From Anaerolineales bacterium UBA6663 (lineage in GTDB: Bacteria; Chloroflexota; Anaerolineae; Anaerolineales; UBA6663): DNA of 17,097 nucleotides. Numbering within the stretch: position 1 is the first letter of the stretch; each line of letters opens with the position of its first letter. The stretch covers positions 1 to 17,097 of the forward strand of contig DKKP01000285.1 of the NCBI GenBank assembly GCA_002455335.1, written 5' to 3'. Below are positions 7,391-15,144 of the stretch, piece by piece. The notes below the pieces were generated by a model. That model saw nothing but the letters and a program-made list of their open reading frames with translations, was not told the DNA's origin and made no database searches. A program made the position numbers and the translations under genes.

Positions 7391-7424
7391 CAACCGGCCC
7401 GGCGTATCAACGCCGGGCCGGTTG
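7391..7424 (+). terminator. Strong hairpin after the VOC pseudogene
   Basis: Fourteen-base perfect arms (CAACCGGCCCGGCG and CGCCGGGCCGGTTG) flank the loop TATCAA. Four more pairs follow beyond one mismatch (7386-7389 with 7426-7429). It lies 61 bases after the pseudogene's TGA. There is no T run, so factor-independent termination is uncertain; it may equally be a stabilising structure. Confidence 0.5.
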
Positions 7425-7449
7425 TCGTCAACCATCGTTGGCGGCCAAC
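7420..7449 (+). repeat. Two further inverted repeats overlapping the hairpin
   Basis: GGTTG-TCGT-CAACC (7420-7433) shares its left arm with the 3' arm of the preceding hairpin. GTTGGC-G-GCCAAC (7437-7449) follows at once. The repeated GGTTG and CAACC/CCAAC units mean several pairings exclude each other, as in attenuators. They lie about 100 bases before the diguanylate cyclase gene. Confidence 0.35.
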
Positions 7450-7478
7450 CACCGACCCACCGTGTGTTTCACGAGAGC

Positions 7479-7489
7479 TTTACTGTAAA
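7479..7489 (+). promoter_or_regulatory. Small AT-rich palindrome upstream of the diguanylate cyclase gene
   Basis: TTTACTGTAAA has 5-base arms about a single T, 62 bases before ATG 7552. TTTACT could serve as a -35 with TATGAA 16 bases downstream as -10 (four of six matches each). This is the most promoter-like stretch before the gene but is weak evidence. Confidence 0.2.
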
Positions 7490-7551
7490 TCTCCGTGGAG
7501 TATGAAACCATAAGCTAACAACCTGAGAAGGCGGCCCCAAGGACGGGCACC

Positions 7552-10188
7552 ATGCCGGCCGTGTATCTGACACCTGCATCCATCAGCTATCTCAACCAGG
7601 TCATTTTGGCCTCGTTGATCAGCGCCTATTTGCTGCAGCGCTTCCTGCGCACCGGTGCCAGGGGACGCACCGCTTCCGACTGGATGCTGTTGGCGGTCTT
7701 TGTGACCGTGGTCCTGATGTCTGCGGCCTTCTTTTTCGAGGTCACGTTAATTGGGGTGGGCACCTATGCGGCCGTCGCGGTCGAGACGGGGCTCACGGTG
7801 CTGCTGTTTGCGGTGCTGATCTGGTTTTCGTATTCCTTCCCGCAACCCATCGGCACGAAGCTCGAGAAACAGATCGCCAGGGTCGTATGTGGCGGATACG
7901 TGGCCTTCGAAGTGGCGTATGCCGTGTGGCGTCTGCAGATCGTCGGCCGGGGCCAGATCGCCTATGCCTCCGACGCCTTCGACTTGTCACTCATCATCGG
8001 CGCCGTCTGGATCATCGCGAACTTCATCCGCGCCGGGCTCATGGATGGCGGCGACAGGGCAGCACGCCGCCTGGCACTTGTCTTCTGCATCCCGCTTGTG
8101 CTGGCCCTCATCAACCTGGCCTATAGCGTCGGCTTCGTCACTGCGCCCACGTATTACATCGCCCTCACCACCGGGTTGCCACTCACGCTGTATCTGTTCA
8201 CCTTGAGCTACCTCGCGGCAAAACCGGAGGCAACCTCGTTGGCGGTCCGTGTGCTCGGCGCCATGATCACGGGCCAGCTCGCCATCCTTGGCATCCTCGG
8301 TTGGCTGGTAGCGCCGCAATACGCGCGCGGCTACCAGCCCGCGATCGTCGACCACCGCAGCTTGCGCTTCGATCCGCTATCCGATGGGGGGTACCGGGTC
8401 GAGGAGATCCCCCTGGCCTATCAGCCCGACATCGGCGTCCGAGTCCATCCGGAGGACCCCACCCGCGCCCTCTCCGATACCGGGGAGTTGCCGTTCGAGT
8501 CCGTCTTCTTCGGGCAGTCCTACGACGGCGTGTACATCAACACCGATGGGAGCCTCAGCTTCGGGGCGCCGCTGAGCCACAGGTTCCTGCAGATCAGCCT
8601 CACCCATCAGCCGGCGATCTTCGCGATGCTCCAGAGCTACGGCTTTCCGGCCGATAGCGGCATCTACGTGAACCGCGACGACGACCGGCTGATCGTGAGC
8701 TACGTCAACGTCGAATCGTACTATTACCCGCAACACCGGGCCACCTTCCAAACCGTCCTCACGGCGGACGGCAGCATCACGTTGACGACGTATAGCCTCC
8801 CGGAGGAGGCGCAGTACTTCGTCAACGACAGACCCGACGCGGCCCCCTGGGCGCTTGGAATCACGCCTGGCGGCGCAATCGCCGCACCGATCGATTTCAG
8901 TGCACTGCCGACCGTGATTGGAACCGAAGGCGCGATCCAGGACGAATACCTGGCCTTCCGACAGGCGATCCACACCTTGCTGCTGCCGTTCACGCTGGGG
9001 AGCCTGGTCGTCGGCCTGGTCTTTCTGGGGATCTTCGCGGGGATGGTGCATCTCTCGCTGACCGTCCAGCTCGACAACCTGATCAGCGGCGTCAGAAGCT
9101 TTCGGCGCTCCGGCGGTGCGATCCATTTGCCCGTCCTGCACAACGACGAGATCGGTTTCCTCACCGATACGTTCAATGCGATGTCGGTCGAACTTGGCGT
9201 GTTGATCCATGATCTGGAGGAGCGCGTGGCGGCGCGCACCGCAGACCTCTCGACGGCCAATTTGCAGCTCAGCAAGCTATCCACGGCGGTCGAGCAAAGC
9301 GCCGACGCCATCGTCATCACAGACCTGAAGGGCCGGATCGAGTACGTCAACCATGCATTCTGCGAGGCAACCGGCTACAGCGCGGAGGAGGCGTTGGGCC
9401 AGAACCCCCGCATCCTTAAATCGGCCGACACGCCGCCCGAGGTCTACCGCGATCTGTGGGCCACGCTATCCCGCGGCGAAACGTGGAGCGGTGACCTGCT
9501 CAACACGACCAAAACTGGCGAGCTCCTCTGGGAATCGGCGGTCATCTCACCGATCCGCTCCAGCTCAGGCGCGGTGACGCACTATGTGGCCGTCAAGGAG
9601 AACATCACCGAACGCAAGCGGGCCGAGCAAGAGCGCGAACGCCTGATCGCACTCGATCCGCTCACTGGGCTGTACAACCGACGCCACTTCTTCGAATCGG
9701 GCGAAGCCTTGTTTCGGCAAGGAACCGCAAGGCCAACCCGGCTTGCGGCCTTGATGCTCGATATCGACCACTTCAAATCCATCAACGACACGTTCGGGCA
9801 CCAGGGCGGAGACACGGTGCTCCGCGAAGTGGCCGAACGCCTTGCGACCCACCTGCGCGCCTCCGAGCTGCTGGCGCGCTATGGCGGAGAAGAGTTCGCC
9901 GTGTTGCTCACACAGGTCGAGCCCGTGGACGTCGCCGACATCGCAACCCGTCTCGTCCAGGGGGTCAACGCGACCCCGATCCCCATCGACGACGTGCTGA
10001 TCAAGGTCAGTATCAGCCTTGGCGCCGCCTATGCGACAGACGACACCGCCAGCCTCGATGCGCTGCTCAGCCACGCCGATCGGGCACTCTATGAGGCCAA
10101 ACGCCTCGGCCGCAACCGTTGGGAGTGGTGGACGAACGACCGACCGCCGATAGCGAGGTCGGAGACTACGCAAACACGTTCGCTTTGA
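7552..10188 (+). CDS. Membrane diguanylate cyclase with nidogen-like surface domain, HAMP, PAS and GGDEF
   Basis: This is an 878-residue sensor predicted to make cyclic di-GMP from two GTP. Seven hydrophobic helices span about residues 13-222 and an eighth is at 234-253. A surface domain of about 220 residues follows, then helix nine at 475-500, HAMP at about 500-555, PAS/PAC at about 576-690 (AIVITDLKGRIEYVNHAF) and GGDEF at about 695-860. The active-site motif is GGEEF at 778-782, with D737, N745 and D746 in the usual places, so the enzyme should be active. The product-inhibition motif reads R769-A-S-E772 where RxxD is usual. The surface domain has FFGQSYDGVYINTDGSLSFG, LIVSYVNVES, ATFQTVLTADGSITLTTY and WALGITPGG, a pattern like NIDO modules. 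AAGGA lies eight bases before ATG 7552. It is convergent with ccdA (48-base gap). Confidence 0.93.
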   Translation: MPAVYLTPASISYLNQVILASLISAYLLQRFLRTGARGRTASDWMLLAVFVTVVLMSAAFFFEVTLIGVGTYAAVAVETGLTVLLFAVLIWFSYSFPQPIGTKLEKQIARVVCGGYVAFEVAYAVWRLQIVGRGQIAYASDAFDLSLIIGAVWIIANFIRAGLMDGGDRAARRLALVFCIPLVLALINLAYSVGFVTAPTYYIALTTGLPLTLYLFTLSYLAAKPEATSLAVRVLGAMITGQLAILGILGWLVAPQYARGYQPAIVDHRSLRFDPLSDGGYRVEEIPLAYQPDIGVRVHPEDPTRALSDTGELPFESVFFGQSYDGVYINTDGSLSFGAPLSHRFLQISLTHQPAIFAMLQSYGFPADSGIYVNRDDDRLIVSYVNVESYYYPQHRATFQTVLTADGSITLTTYSLPEEAQYFVNDRPDAAPWALGITPGGAIAAPIDFSALPTVIGTEGAIQDEYLAFRQAIHTLLLPFTLGSLVVGLVFLGIFAGMVHLSLTVQLDNLISGVRSFRRSGGAIHLPVLHNDEIGFLTDTFNAMSVELGVLIHDLEERVAARTADLSTANLQLSKLSTAVEQSADAIVITDLKGRIEYVNHAFCEATGYSAEEALGQNPRILKSADTPPEVYRDLWATLSRGETWSGDLLNTTKTGELLWESAVISPIRSSSGAVTHYVAVKENITERKRAEQERERLIALDPLTGLYNRRHFFESGEALFRQGTARPTRLAALMLDIDHFKSINDTFGHQGGDTVLREVAERLATHLRASELLARYGGEEFAVLLTQVEPVDVADIATRLVQGVNATPIPIDDVLIKVSISLGAAYATDDTASLDALLSHADRALYEAKRLGRNRWEWWTNDRPPIARSETTQTRSL

Positions 10189-10236
10189 CCACGCGCAACG
10201 CTCCGGCGACGACGCAGCCCATTGCCCAACGCACGC

Positions 10237-10908
10237 TCATCGAGCGTAGACCATCAACATCCGCCAGTTGGCGGTCAGATCGAGCACGGCGACCGTGATC
10301 AGCAGCAACCCACCGACCACGTTCAGCTCACGCTCGTGTCGGGCGAAAAGCCGTGTCAGGCGAGCGCCAAGCGCGCCCGAGACCAGCGACAACGCCAGCA
10401 ACGGCCCACCCAGGCCGAGCCCGAACCAGAGAAAGACCCAGAGCTGCCTGGCGGCATCCCCGAGCGTCAGCGATAACGCGAAGATCGCGACCACAAGCGG
10501 CCCAGAGCACGGGAGCGCGATCGGGCCGTAGAGCAGGCCATAAATATAGGCATTCAACCAGGGGTGGCGCAGCAACGGGACCCGGATCTGGGGCAAGACT
10601 CGAAACGGATTGCGGTTCGACAACAGCAGCAAGCCGAGCGCCATGAGCGCGACGTCGGCCAATGGGATCGCGATGGTCAGCGCCCGCCCCAGCGAGACCG
10701 CCAACCCGGCGATGAGCGCACCCAGCGCCAGCATCATCGAGAGCACGCCGGCCAGGACAAACAGCCCAAGCCCGTAGCGCTGCAGCCGGGACGTCGGCTC
10801 GCGCTGCCCGCTCAGATAGGCGAGGAACCCGGGGTAGAGCGGCAATACACACGGGCTGGCGGCCGAGAGCAACCCGAGCAGGAACGACGTGGCCGCAGAA
10901 TCCATCAT
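10237..10908 (-). CDS. ccdA: CcdA-type cytochrome c biogenesis / thiol-disulfide electron carrier
   Basis: This is a 223-residue, six-helix membrane protein. CcdA proteins carry electrons from cytoplasmic thioredoxin across the membrane to reduce extracytoplasmic thioredoxin-like partners. The two essential cysteines are visible in their usual settings: C20 in SAASPCVLPLYPGFLAYLSG, and C134 in YGPIALPCSGPLVVAIFALS. Length is normal for the family. ATG 10908 overlaps the TGA of the TlpA-like gene (10905-10907) in an ATGA arrangement, so the two are translationally coupled. A second ATG follows directly at 10905. It is the last gene of the minus-strand sugar-transport cluster. The partner is almost certainly the lipoprotein encoded just upstream; whether the pair serves cytochrome c maturation or another client is not shown here. 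Confidence 0.92.
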   Translation of the reverse strand: MMDSAATSFLLGLLSAASPCVLPLYPGFLAYLSGQREPTSRLQRYGLGLFVLAGVLSMMLALGALIAGLAVSLGRALTIAIPLADVALMALGLLLLSNRNPFRVLPQIRVPLLRHPWLNAYIYGLLYGPIALPCSGPLVVAIFALSLTLGDAARQLWVFLWFGLGLGGPLLALSLVSGALGARLTRLFARHERELNVVGGLLLITVAVLDLTANWRMLMVYAR

Positions 10909-11438
10909 GGCTCAAGGAACGGCTCGACGAAGGCGCGCAGGTCCTCGACGTCCTTTAGGCCGAAGTCAAGCAGATGCACGCCCCCCTCGCGGTCGACGAG
11001 CAGCATCGGCGCCAGCGGAGGGTTGAGGTATTGAGCGCTGTACAGGTTGCCCAGCGCGCGCGTCACCTCGAGCGGGGCCACCGCAAAGCGCCACTTGAAG
11101 CCAAACTCCTCCACGTATCCTTTCAGAAGCTCCCGGTCTTCGTTCGGGTCCACGTTGAGGCTGATCGAGACCAGATCTTCGGGCTCGCCCAACTGCGCAT
11201 GGAGCGCCTCGATCGCCTGCCCCTGCCGGATGCAGGTCGGGCACCAGGTCGCCATGGTCTCGACCAGCACCACCTTCCCGGCGAAGTCGGTCAGCCCGAA
11301 CGCCTCGCCGCTGCGGGCGTCGACAAGCTCGACCGACAACCACTCGGCCGCCGGCGCCGTGGGGGTCGCCGCCGACGCCGGTGCCTGACAGGCAACCACA
11401 CACAGCGCCCAGAGCGCAAAAAGAAGACGATTGTTCAA
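10905..11438 (-). CDS. TlpA/ResA-like thioredoxin-fold lipoprotein
   Basis: This is a 177-residue extracytoplasmic thiol-disulfide oxidoreductase. A short hydrophobic signal ends in the lipobox VVAC with C17 as the lipidated residue, so the mature protein should be tethered to the outer face of the membrane. The active site is W65-C66-P67-T68-C69 (MATWCPTCIRQG), and LNPPLAPMLLVDREG gives the cis-proline region of the thioredoxin fold. The start codon is TTG at 11438. AAGGGA lies six bases upstream and overlaps the TAA of yjfF (11445-11447), leaving six bases between the genes. The frame upstream lacks family features. It overlaps ccdA by four bases, giving the classic TlpA-CcdA pair. WCPTC and CcdA linkage support a reductase role; the substrate is unknown. 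Confidence 0.9.
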   Translation of the reverse strand: MNNRLLFALWALCVVACQAPASAATPTAPAAEWLSVELVDARSGEAFGLTDFAGKVVLVETMATWCPTCIRQGQAIEALHAQLGEPEDLVSISLNVDPNEDRELLKGYVEEFGFKWRFAVAPLEVTRALGNLYSAQYLNPPLAPMLLVDREGGVHLLDFGLKDVEDLRAFVEPFLEP

Positions 11439-11444
11439 GGTCCC

Positions 11445-12428
11445 TTATCCAACCGACTTGCGCCGGACGTAGAACAGGCTCTGGATGCCGATAAAGACCA
11501 GCGTGAGCGCGCCGACGCCGATCCGCGTCCACCACGAGCTCAAGGTCCCGTTGAACTGCAACAGGCTGACGATCGTGCCGTTGATCAGCACGCCAAAGAG
11601 TGTGCCGATGACGTTGCCCACCCCGCCGGTCAGCATCGTGCCGCCCATGACCACCGAAGCGATCGCGTCGAGCTCCATCGACGGCGCGTAACGGCCATAG
11701 CCCGAGAGCAGCGCGATGCTCCAGACGATCCCGGCCAGGGCCGAGCAGAAGCCGCTAAACGCATAGACGCTGATCTTGGTCCGCCCGACCGGCAGCCCCA
11801 TCAGCCGCGCCGATTGCTCGTTATTTCCGATCGCATAGACAGTGCGCCCAAAGCGCGTGAAGAAGGCCAGGTAGATCGTCGCCAGGAAGAGCATCGGGCC
11901 GACCAGCGCGTAACTGTAGACATAGGCGTTCGGCACGAACGGGATGTAAATCGGCGTGAGCGCCAGACTGTTGTAGAACGGGTCCTTGATCGTGACCGAC
12001 GTCAGGCTGATGATGTAGGCCATTCCGCGCGCAAAGAAGCTGCCCATCAGCGTGACGACAAAGGGCTGCACCTTCAAGAAGTGAATAAAGCCCCCCAGCA
12101 CGGCTCCAAACGCCACCCCCATCAGCAGCATCAGCGGCATCACCACGAGCGGCGGCAGGCCGTTCTGAAGCAGGACAGCCGAAGCCACCGTGGTCAGGGC
12201 GATGACCGACGCGACCGAGAGGTCGATGCCGCCGGTCAGGATCACGAAGGTCATGCCGATCGAGACGATCAGCAGGCTGCCGTTGTTGATGAACAGGTTG
12301 AAAAACACCTGCGGCTTCTGCATGGCCGGGTACAGCTGACCGCCGATGATGTAAGCCAGCAGGAATATCGCGACTGTCGTAAGCAGCGGGCCGTGGTTGA
12401 GCAGAAAGAGCTTAGTGCGCTGGGTCAT
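11445..12428 (-). CDS. yjfF: Sugar ABC transporter permease, YjfF-like
   Basis: This is a 327-residue BPD_transp_2-family permease, one half of the membrane channel of a galactofuranose-type importer. It closely follows E. coli YjfF: VSIGMTFVILTGGIDLSVAS near the start, ELDAIASVVMGGTMLTGGVG late in the protein, and the diagnostic GTLSSWWTRIGVGALTLVFI near the end. Eight to ten hydrophobic segments are visible. ATG 12428 (MTQRTKL) is chosen because GGAAGGGG precedes it; the open frame further upstream lies inside ytfT and looks random. It overlaps the end of ytfT by 17 bases, so translation is coupled. The redox gene follows after six bases. Specificity for galactofuranose rests on similarity to the E. 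coli system and is inferred. Confidence 0.9.
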   Translation of the reverse strand: MTQRTKLFLLNHGPLLTTVAIFLLAYIIGGQLYPAMQKPQVFFNLFINNGSLLIVSIGMTFVILTGGIDLSVASVIALTTVASAVLLQNGLPPLVVMPLMLLMGVAFGAVLGGFIHFLKVQPFVVTLMGSFFARGMAYIISLTSVTIKDPFYNSLALTPIYIPFVPNAYVYSYALVGPMLFLATIYLAFFTRFGRTVYAIGNNEQSARLMGLPVGRTKISVYAFSGFCSALAGIVWSIALLSGYGRYAPSMELDAIASVVMGGTMLTGGVGNVIGTLFGVLINGTIVSLLQFNGTLSSWWTRIGVGALTLVFIGIQSLFYVRRKSVG

Positions 12429-13503
12429 GGCGTTGCCCCTTCCGCAAACCCCAGCGGCCCAGCAGCCGTTGGCTGAACTCGGAGTACAGCAGGATGACAA
12501 GCAAGACCAGGACGGCCTTGGCCGCGGTGAGTGCATCGGCCGGGACGCCAAAGGTGTACATGGTGATGGTGAAGGCCCAGATGACGATCGCGCCGATGAT
12601 GCTGGCGACGATCGAGAAACGCCCGCCCGACATGAGCGTCCCGCCCATGACCACAGCCAGGATCGCGTCGAGCTCATAGTTGGCGCCGATGTTGTTGGCG
12701 TCGGAACTGTGGACGTACGAGCTGAGGATCAGGCCGGCGATAGCGCCCGTGAACCCGCAGAACGTGTAGGCCAGGAGCTTGATATTGCGCTCGTCGAGCC
12801 CCGCGTAGTAGGCAGCCCGCGCGTTGACGCCCGTCGACTCGATAAACAAACCAAGGGCTGTCTTGCGCACCAACAACCACGCCAGGAGCGCCACCCCGGC
12901 CACGATGTAGATCGACACCGGTAGACCGAGGATGAACCCGTTGCCGAACCAGAAGTACGGCGTGTAGTAGATCGTCATGATCTGGCCGTTCGTGATCAGC
13001 TGGGCGATGCCACGCCCGGCGACCATCAGGATCAGGGTCGCCACCATCGGCTGGATCCGGGCCCGCGAGACCAGAAAACCGTTCCACAGGCCGCAGAGCG
13101 TCCCCGCCGCCAGGTCCGCCAGGATGATCAGCGGCAGCGGCGTGTTCGTGGTGTCGGCGGTGAGGATGTCGTTCGTGATCAGGCGGTCACCCAGTGCCGG
13201 GTTGATCAGCACGGCGCCCATCGCGGCCGAGATCGCGATCACGGCGCCCACCGAGAGATCGACCCCGCCCGTGGCGATCACGAGCGTCATGCCGATCGAG
13301 ACAAGCATCAGCGGCGCGCCGTTGTTGAGCACGTCGATCAGGTTGCCGTACAGGTGCGGTCCGTATACCGGGTCGTCGATGATGCCGATCTTGAAGAACC
13401 CGGGCTCGAAGATCGCATCGAATAGCAGGATGACGGCCAACGCCGTGAGCGGCCAGAACAGCCGGCTCTCGCGAACCCGGGCCAGGAGCTTGTGCGGTGT
13501 CAT
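12412..13503 (-). CDS. ytfT: Sugar ABC transporter permease, YtfT-like
   Basis: This 363-residue permease is the second half of the channel. Blocks shared with E. coli YtfT include VSIGMTLVIATGGVDLSVGA, GLWNGFLVSRARIQPMVATL, LILMVAGRGIAQLITNGQIM, RKTALGLFIESTGVNARAAY and ELDAILAVVMGGTLMSGGRF. Between two early helices it carries an insert of about 25 residues (INPALGDRLITNDILTADTT) that the E. coli protein, as I recall it, lacks; it probably lies outside the membrane. ATG 13503 overlaps the TGA of ytfR (13500-13502) by four bases. GCAGG lies shortly upstream. It overlaps yjfF by 17 bases at the other end. Confidence 0.91.
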   Translation of the reverse strand: MTPHKLLARVRESRLFWPLTALAVILLFDAIFEPGFFKIGIIDDPVYGPHLYGNLIDVLNNGAPLMLVSIGMTLVIATGGVDLSVGAVIAISAAMGAVLINPALGDRLITNDILTADTTNTPLPLIILADLAAGTLCGLWNGFLVSRARIQPMVATLILMVAGRGIAQLITNGQIMTIYYTPYFWFGNGFILGLPVSIYIVAGVALLAWLLVRKTALGLFIESTGVNARAAYYAGLDERNIKLLAYTFCGFTGAIAGLILSSYVHSSDANNIGANYELDAILAVVMGGTLMSGGRFSIVASIIGAIVIWAFTITMYTFGVPADALTAAKAVLVLLVILLYSEFSQRLLGRWGLRKGQRHDPAH

Positions 13504-15017
13504 TGATGGCCTGCCATGGTGTGGATGATGGTCTGCGCGTTGACGTCCTTGCCGTACTCGGCCGCCTTACGCTGATCGCGCATGACGATCACGCGTTGGC
13601 TGATGCGCAGCACCTCTTCGAGCTCGGAAGAAATGAACACGATCGACTTGCCCTCGTCGGCGAGGTCGAGCACAAGCTTCTGGATCTCGGCCTTGGCGCC
13701 GACGTCGATGCCGCGCGTCGGCTCATCCAGGATCAGGATCCGCGGGTTGATCGCCAGCCAGCGGGCCAGGATCACCTTTTGCTGGTTGCCGCCGCTCAGA
13801 TTCCCGACCAGCTGGTCGACCGAGGGCGTCACGATGCCGAGCAGCCTGACGAACCTCTCGGCGATCTCGTATTGCTTTGATTCGGGAAGATACCTGGCCC
13901 ACCCCTGCCGGGCCTGAAGCGCCAGGATGATGTTCTCGCGGATGGTCAGGTCTTTGACGATGCCTTCGACCTTCCGGTCCTCGGGGCACAGCGCGATGCC
14001 GCGCCGCAACGATTCGCCTGGGCCGTGGCGCGTCACAGGTGCGCCGCCGACCTCGAGCGACCCGGCATCCGGCGTGTCCACGCCAAAGAGCAGACGCGCC
14101 AGCTCAGAACGCCCCGACCCGAGCAGCCCGGCCAGTCCGACCACCTCGCCGGCTCGCAGCGCCAGGTCGAGCGGCTCGAGCGTGCCCTTGTGCCCGAGCC
14201 CAGTGGCCTTGAGCGCCAGGGACTGAGCGTCGGGGAGCTCGTGTTCGGCCCTGGCCCGTGAGACAGTTTCGAGGTCGGCCAGGCTGCGGCCGAGCATTTT
14301 CGCGATCAGCTCGACACGCGGCAACGACTCGGTGTCGTAAGTACCAACCAGTCGGCCGTTGCGCAGCACGGTGATGCGATCTGAAACCTGATAGACCTGG
14401 TCGAGGAAGTGCGTGACAAAGACGATGGCGATGCCCGACGCGCGCAGCTTGCGCATCACGTCGAAGAGCCGGCTCGTCTCATTGGCATCCAGGCTCGAGG
14501 TCGGCTCGTCGAGGATCAGGATCCTGGCCGACTCGATCTCGAGCGCGCGCACGATCGCCACCATCTGCTGAATGGCCAACGAGTAATTGCCCAACGGCCG
14601 CGCGACGTCGATGTCGATATCGAGCCGCTTGAGCGCCTGCGCGGCCAGCGCGTTCATTCGCCTCCAGTCGATGGTGCCGAAGCGGCGCGGCTCATTGCCA
14701 AGCAGGATGTTCTCGGCGACCGAGAGGTTGGTGCACAGGTTGACTTCCTGGTAAACGGTGCTGATCCCGAGGGATTGTGAGTGCTGGGGCGAGCGCACCT
14801 GGACGAGCCGCCCGGCAAGTTCGATCGACCCGTTGTCCGGGTGCTCCACGCCCGTGAGCACCTTGATCAACGTGGACTTCCCGGCGCCGTTCTCGCCCAT
14901 CAGGGCGTGGATCTCACCGGGACGCAGGGCGAAATCCACGTCTTCAAGGGCCGTCACACCCGGGAAGATCTTCGAGATCCCGCGCATCAGCAGAATGGCA
15001 TCCGTTGTTTCCAGCAT
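13500..15017 (-). CDS. ytfR: Sugar ABC transporter ATP-binding protein, YtfR-like
   Basis: This 505-residue protein has two fused nucleotide-binding domains and powers sugar import. Domain 1 has Walker A GENGAGKST (41-49), the relaxed signature YSLAIQQMVAIVRAL (from about 145) and Walker B ILILDEPTSSLD (from 167). Domain 2 has the degenerate Walker A GLLGSGRSE (297-305), a full signature LSGGNQQKV (407-415) and Walker B LILDEPTRGID (from 428). This asymmetry is normal for sugar importers of the RbsA/MglA type, and YSxAIQQ is typical of YtfR. ATG 15017 (MLETTD) is preferred over ATG 15035 because AGGAAGG precedes it; the upstream ATG has no ribosome site. It overlaps ytfT by four bases and follows ytfQ after a 127-base gap with a large hairpin. 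Confidence 0.93.
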   Translation of the reverse strand: MLETTDAILLMRGISKIFPGVTALEDVDFALRPGEIHALMGENGAGKSTLIKVLTGVEHPDNGSIELAGRLVQVRSPQHSQSLGISTVYQEVNLCTNLSVAENILLGNEPRRFGTIDWRRMNALAAQALKRLDIDIDVARPLGNYSLAIQQMVAIVRALEIESARILILDEPTSSLDANETSRLFDVMRKLRASGIAIVFVTHFLDQVYQVSDRITVLRNGRLVGTYDTESLPRVELIAKMLGRSLADLETVSRARAEHELPDAQSLALKATGLGHKGTLEPLDLALRAGEVVGLAGLLGSGRSELARLLFGVDTPDAGSLEVGGAPVTRHGPGESLRRGIALCPEDRKVEGIVKDLTIRENIILALQARQGWARYLPESKQYEIAERFVRLLGIVTPSVDQLVGNLSGGNQQKVILARWLAINPRILILDEPTRGIDVGAKAEIQKLVLDLADEGKSIVFISSELEEVLRISQRVIVMRDQRKAAEYGKDVNAQTIIHTMAGHQ

Positions 15018-15099
15018 GGGCCTTCCTACTGCCATCGATGAGGGAGCGGTGACGAACGGCGGCGTCGGGGCGCGCCGGCTTTCATCACCGCTCAGCGGT

Positions 15100-15137
15100 C
15101 GAGCGTGAGGGGTATCCCGGGATACCCCTCACACTCG
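15100..15137 (-). repeat. Intercistronic palindrome between ytfQ and ytfR
   Basis: The core 15105-15132 is a perfect 28-base palindrome with arms GTGAGGGGTATCCC and GGGATACCCCTCAC. After one mismatch (15104/15133) four more pairs extend it to 15100-15137. In RNA it forms a very stable hairpin starting seven bases after the ytfQ stop codon. No T run follows on the minus strand. Such structures after binding-protein genes commonly protect the upstream message or partly end transcription, so the binding protein is made in excess over the membrane parts. A DNA-binding site is an alternative, since the core is symmetric. Confidence 0.75.
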
Positions 15138-15144
15138 TTCACGA

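Noticed and set aside
10974..12476. Plus-strand open frame of 500 codons
   Set aside because: It is antisense to the TlpA-like gene and yjfF, and is extremely rich in His, Arg, Asp and Gln, which is the reverse reading of hydrophobic permease codons.
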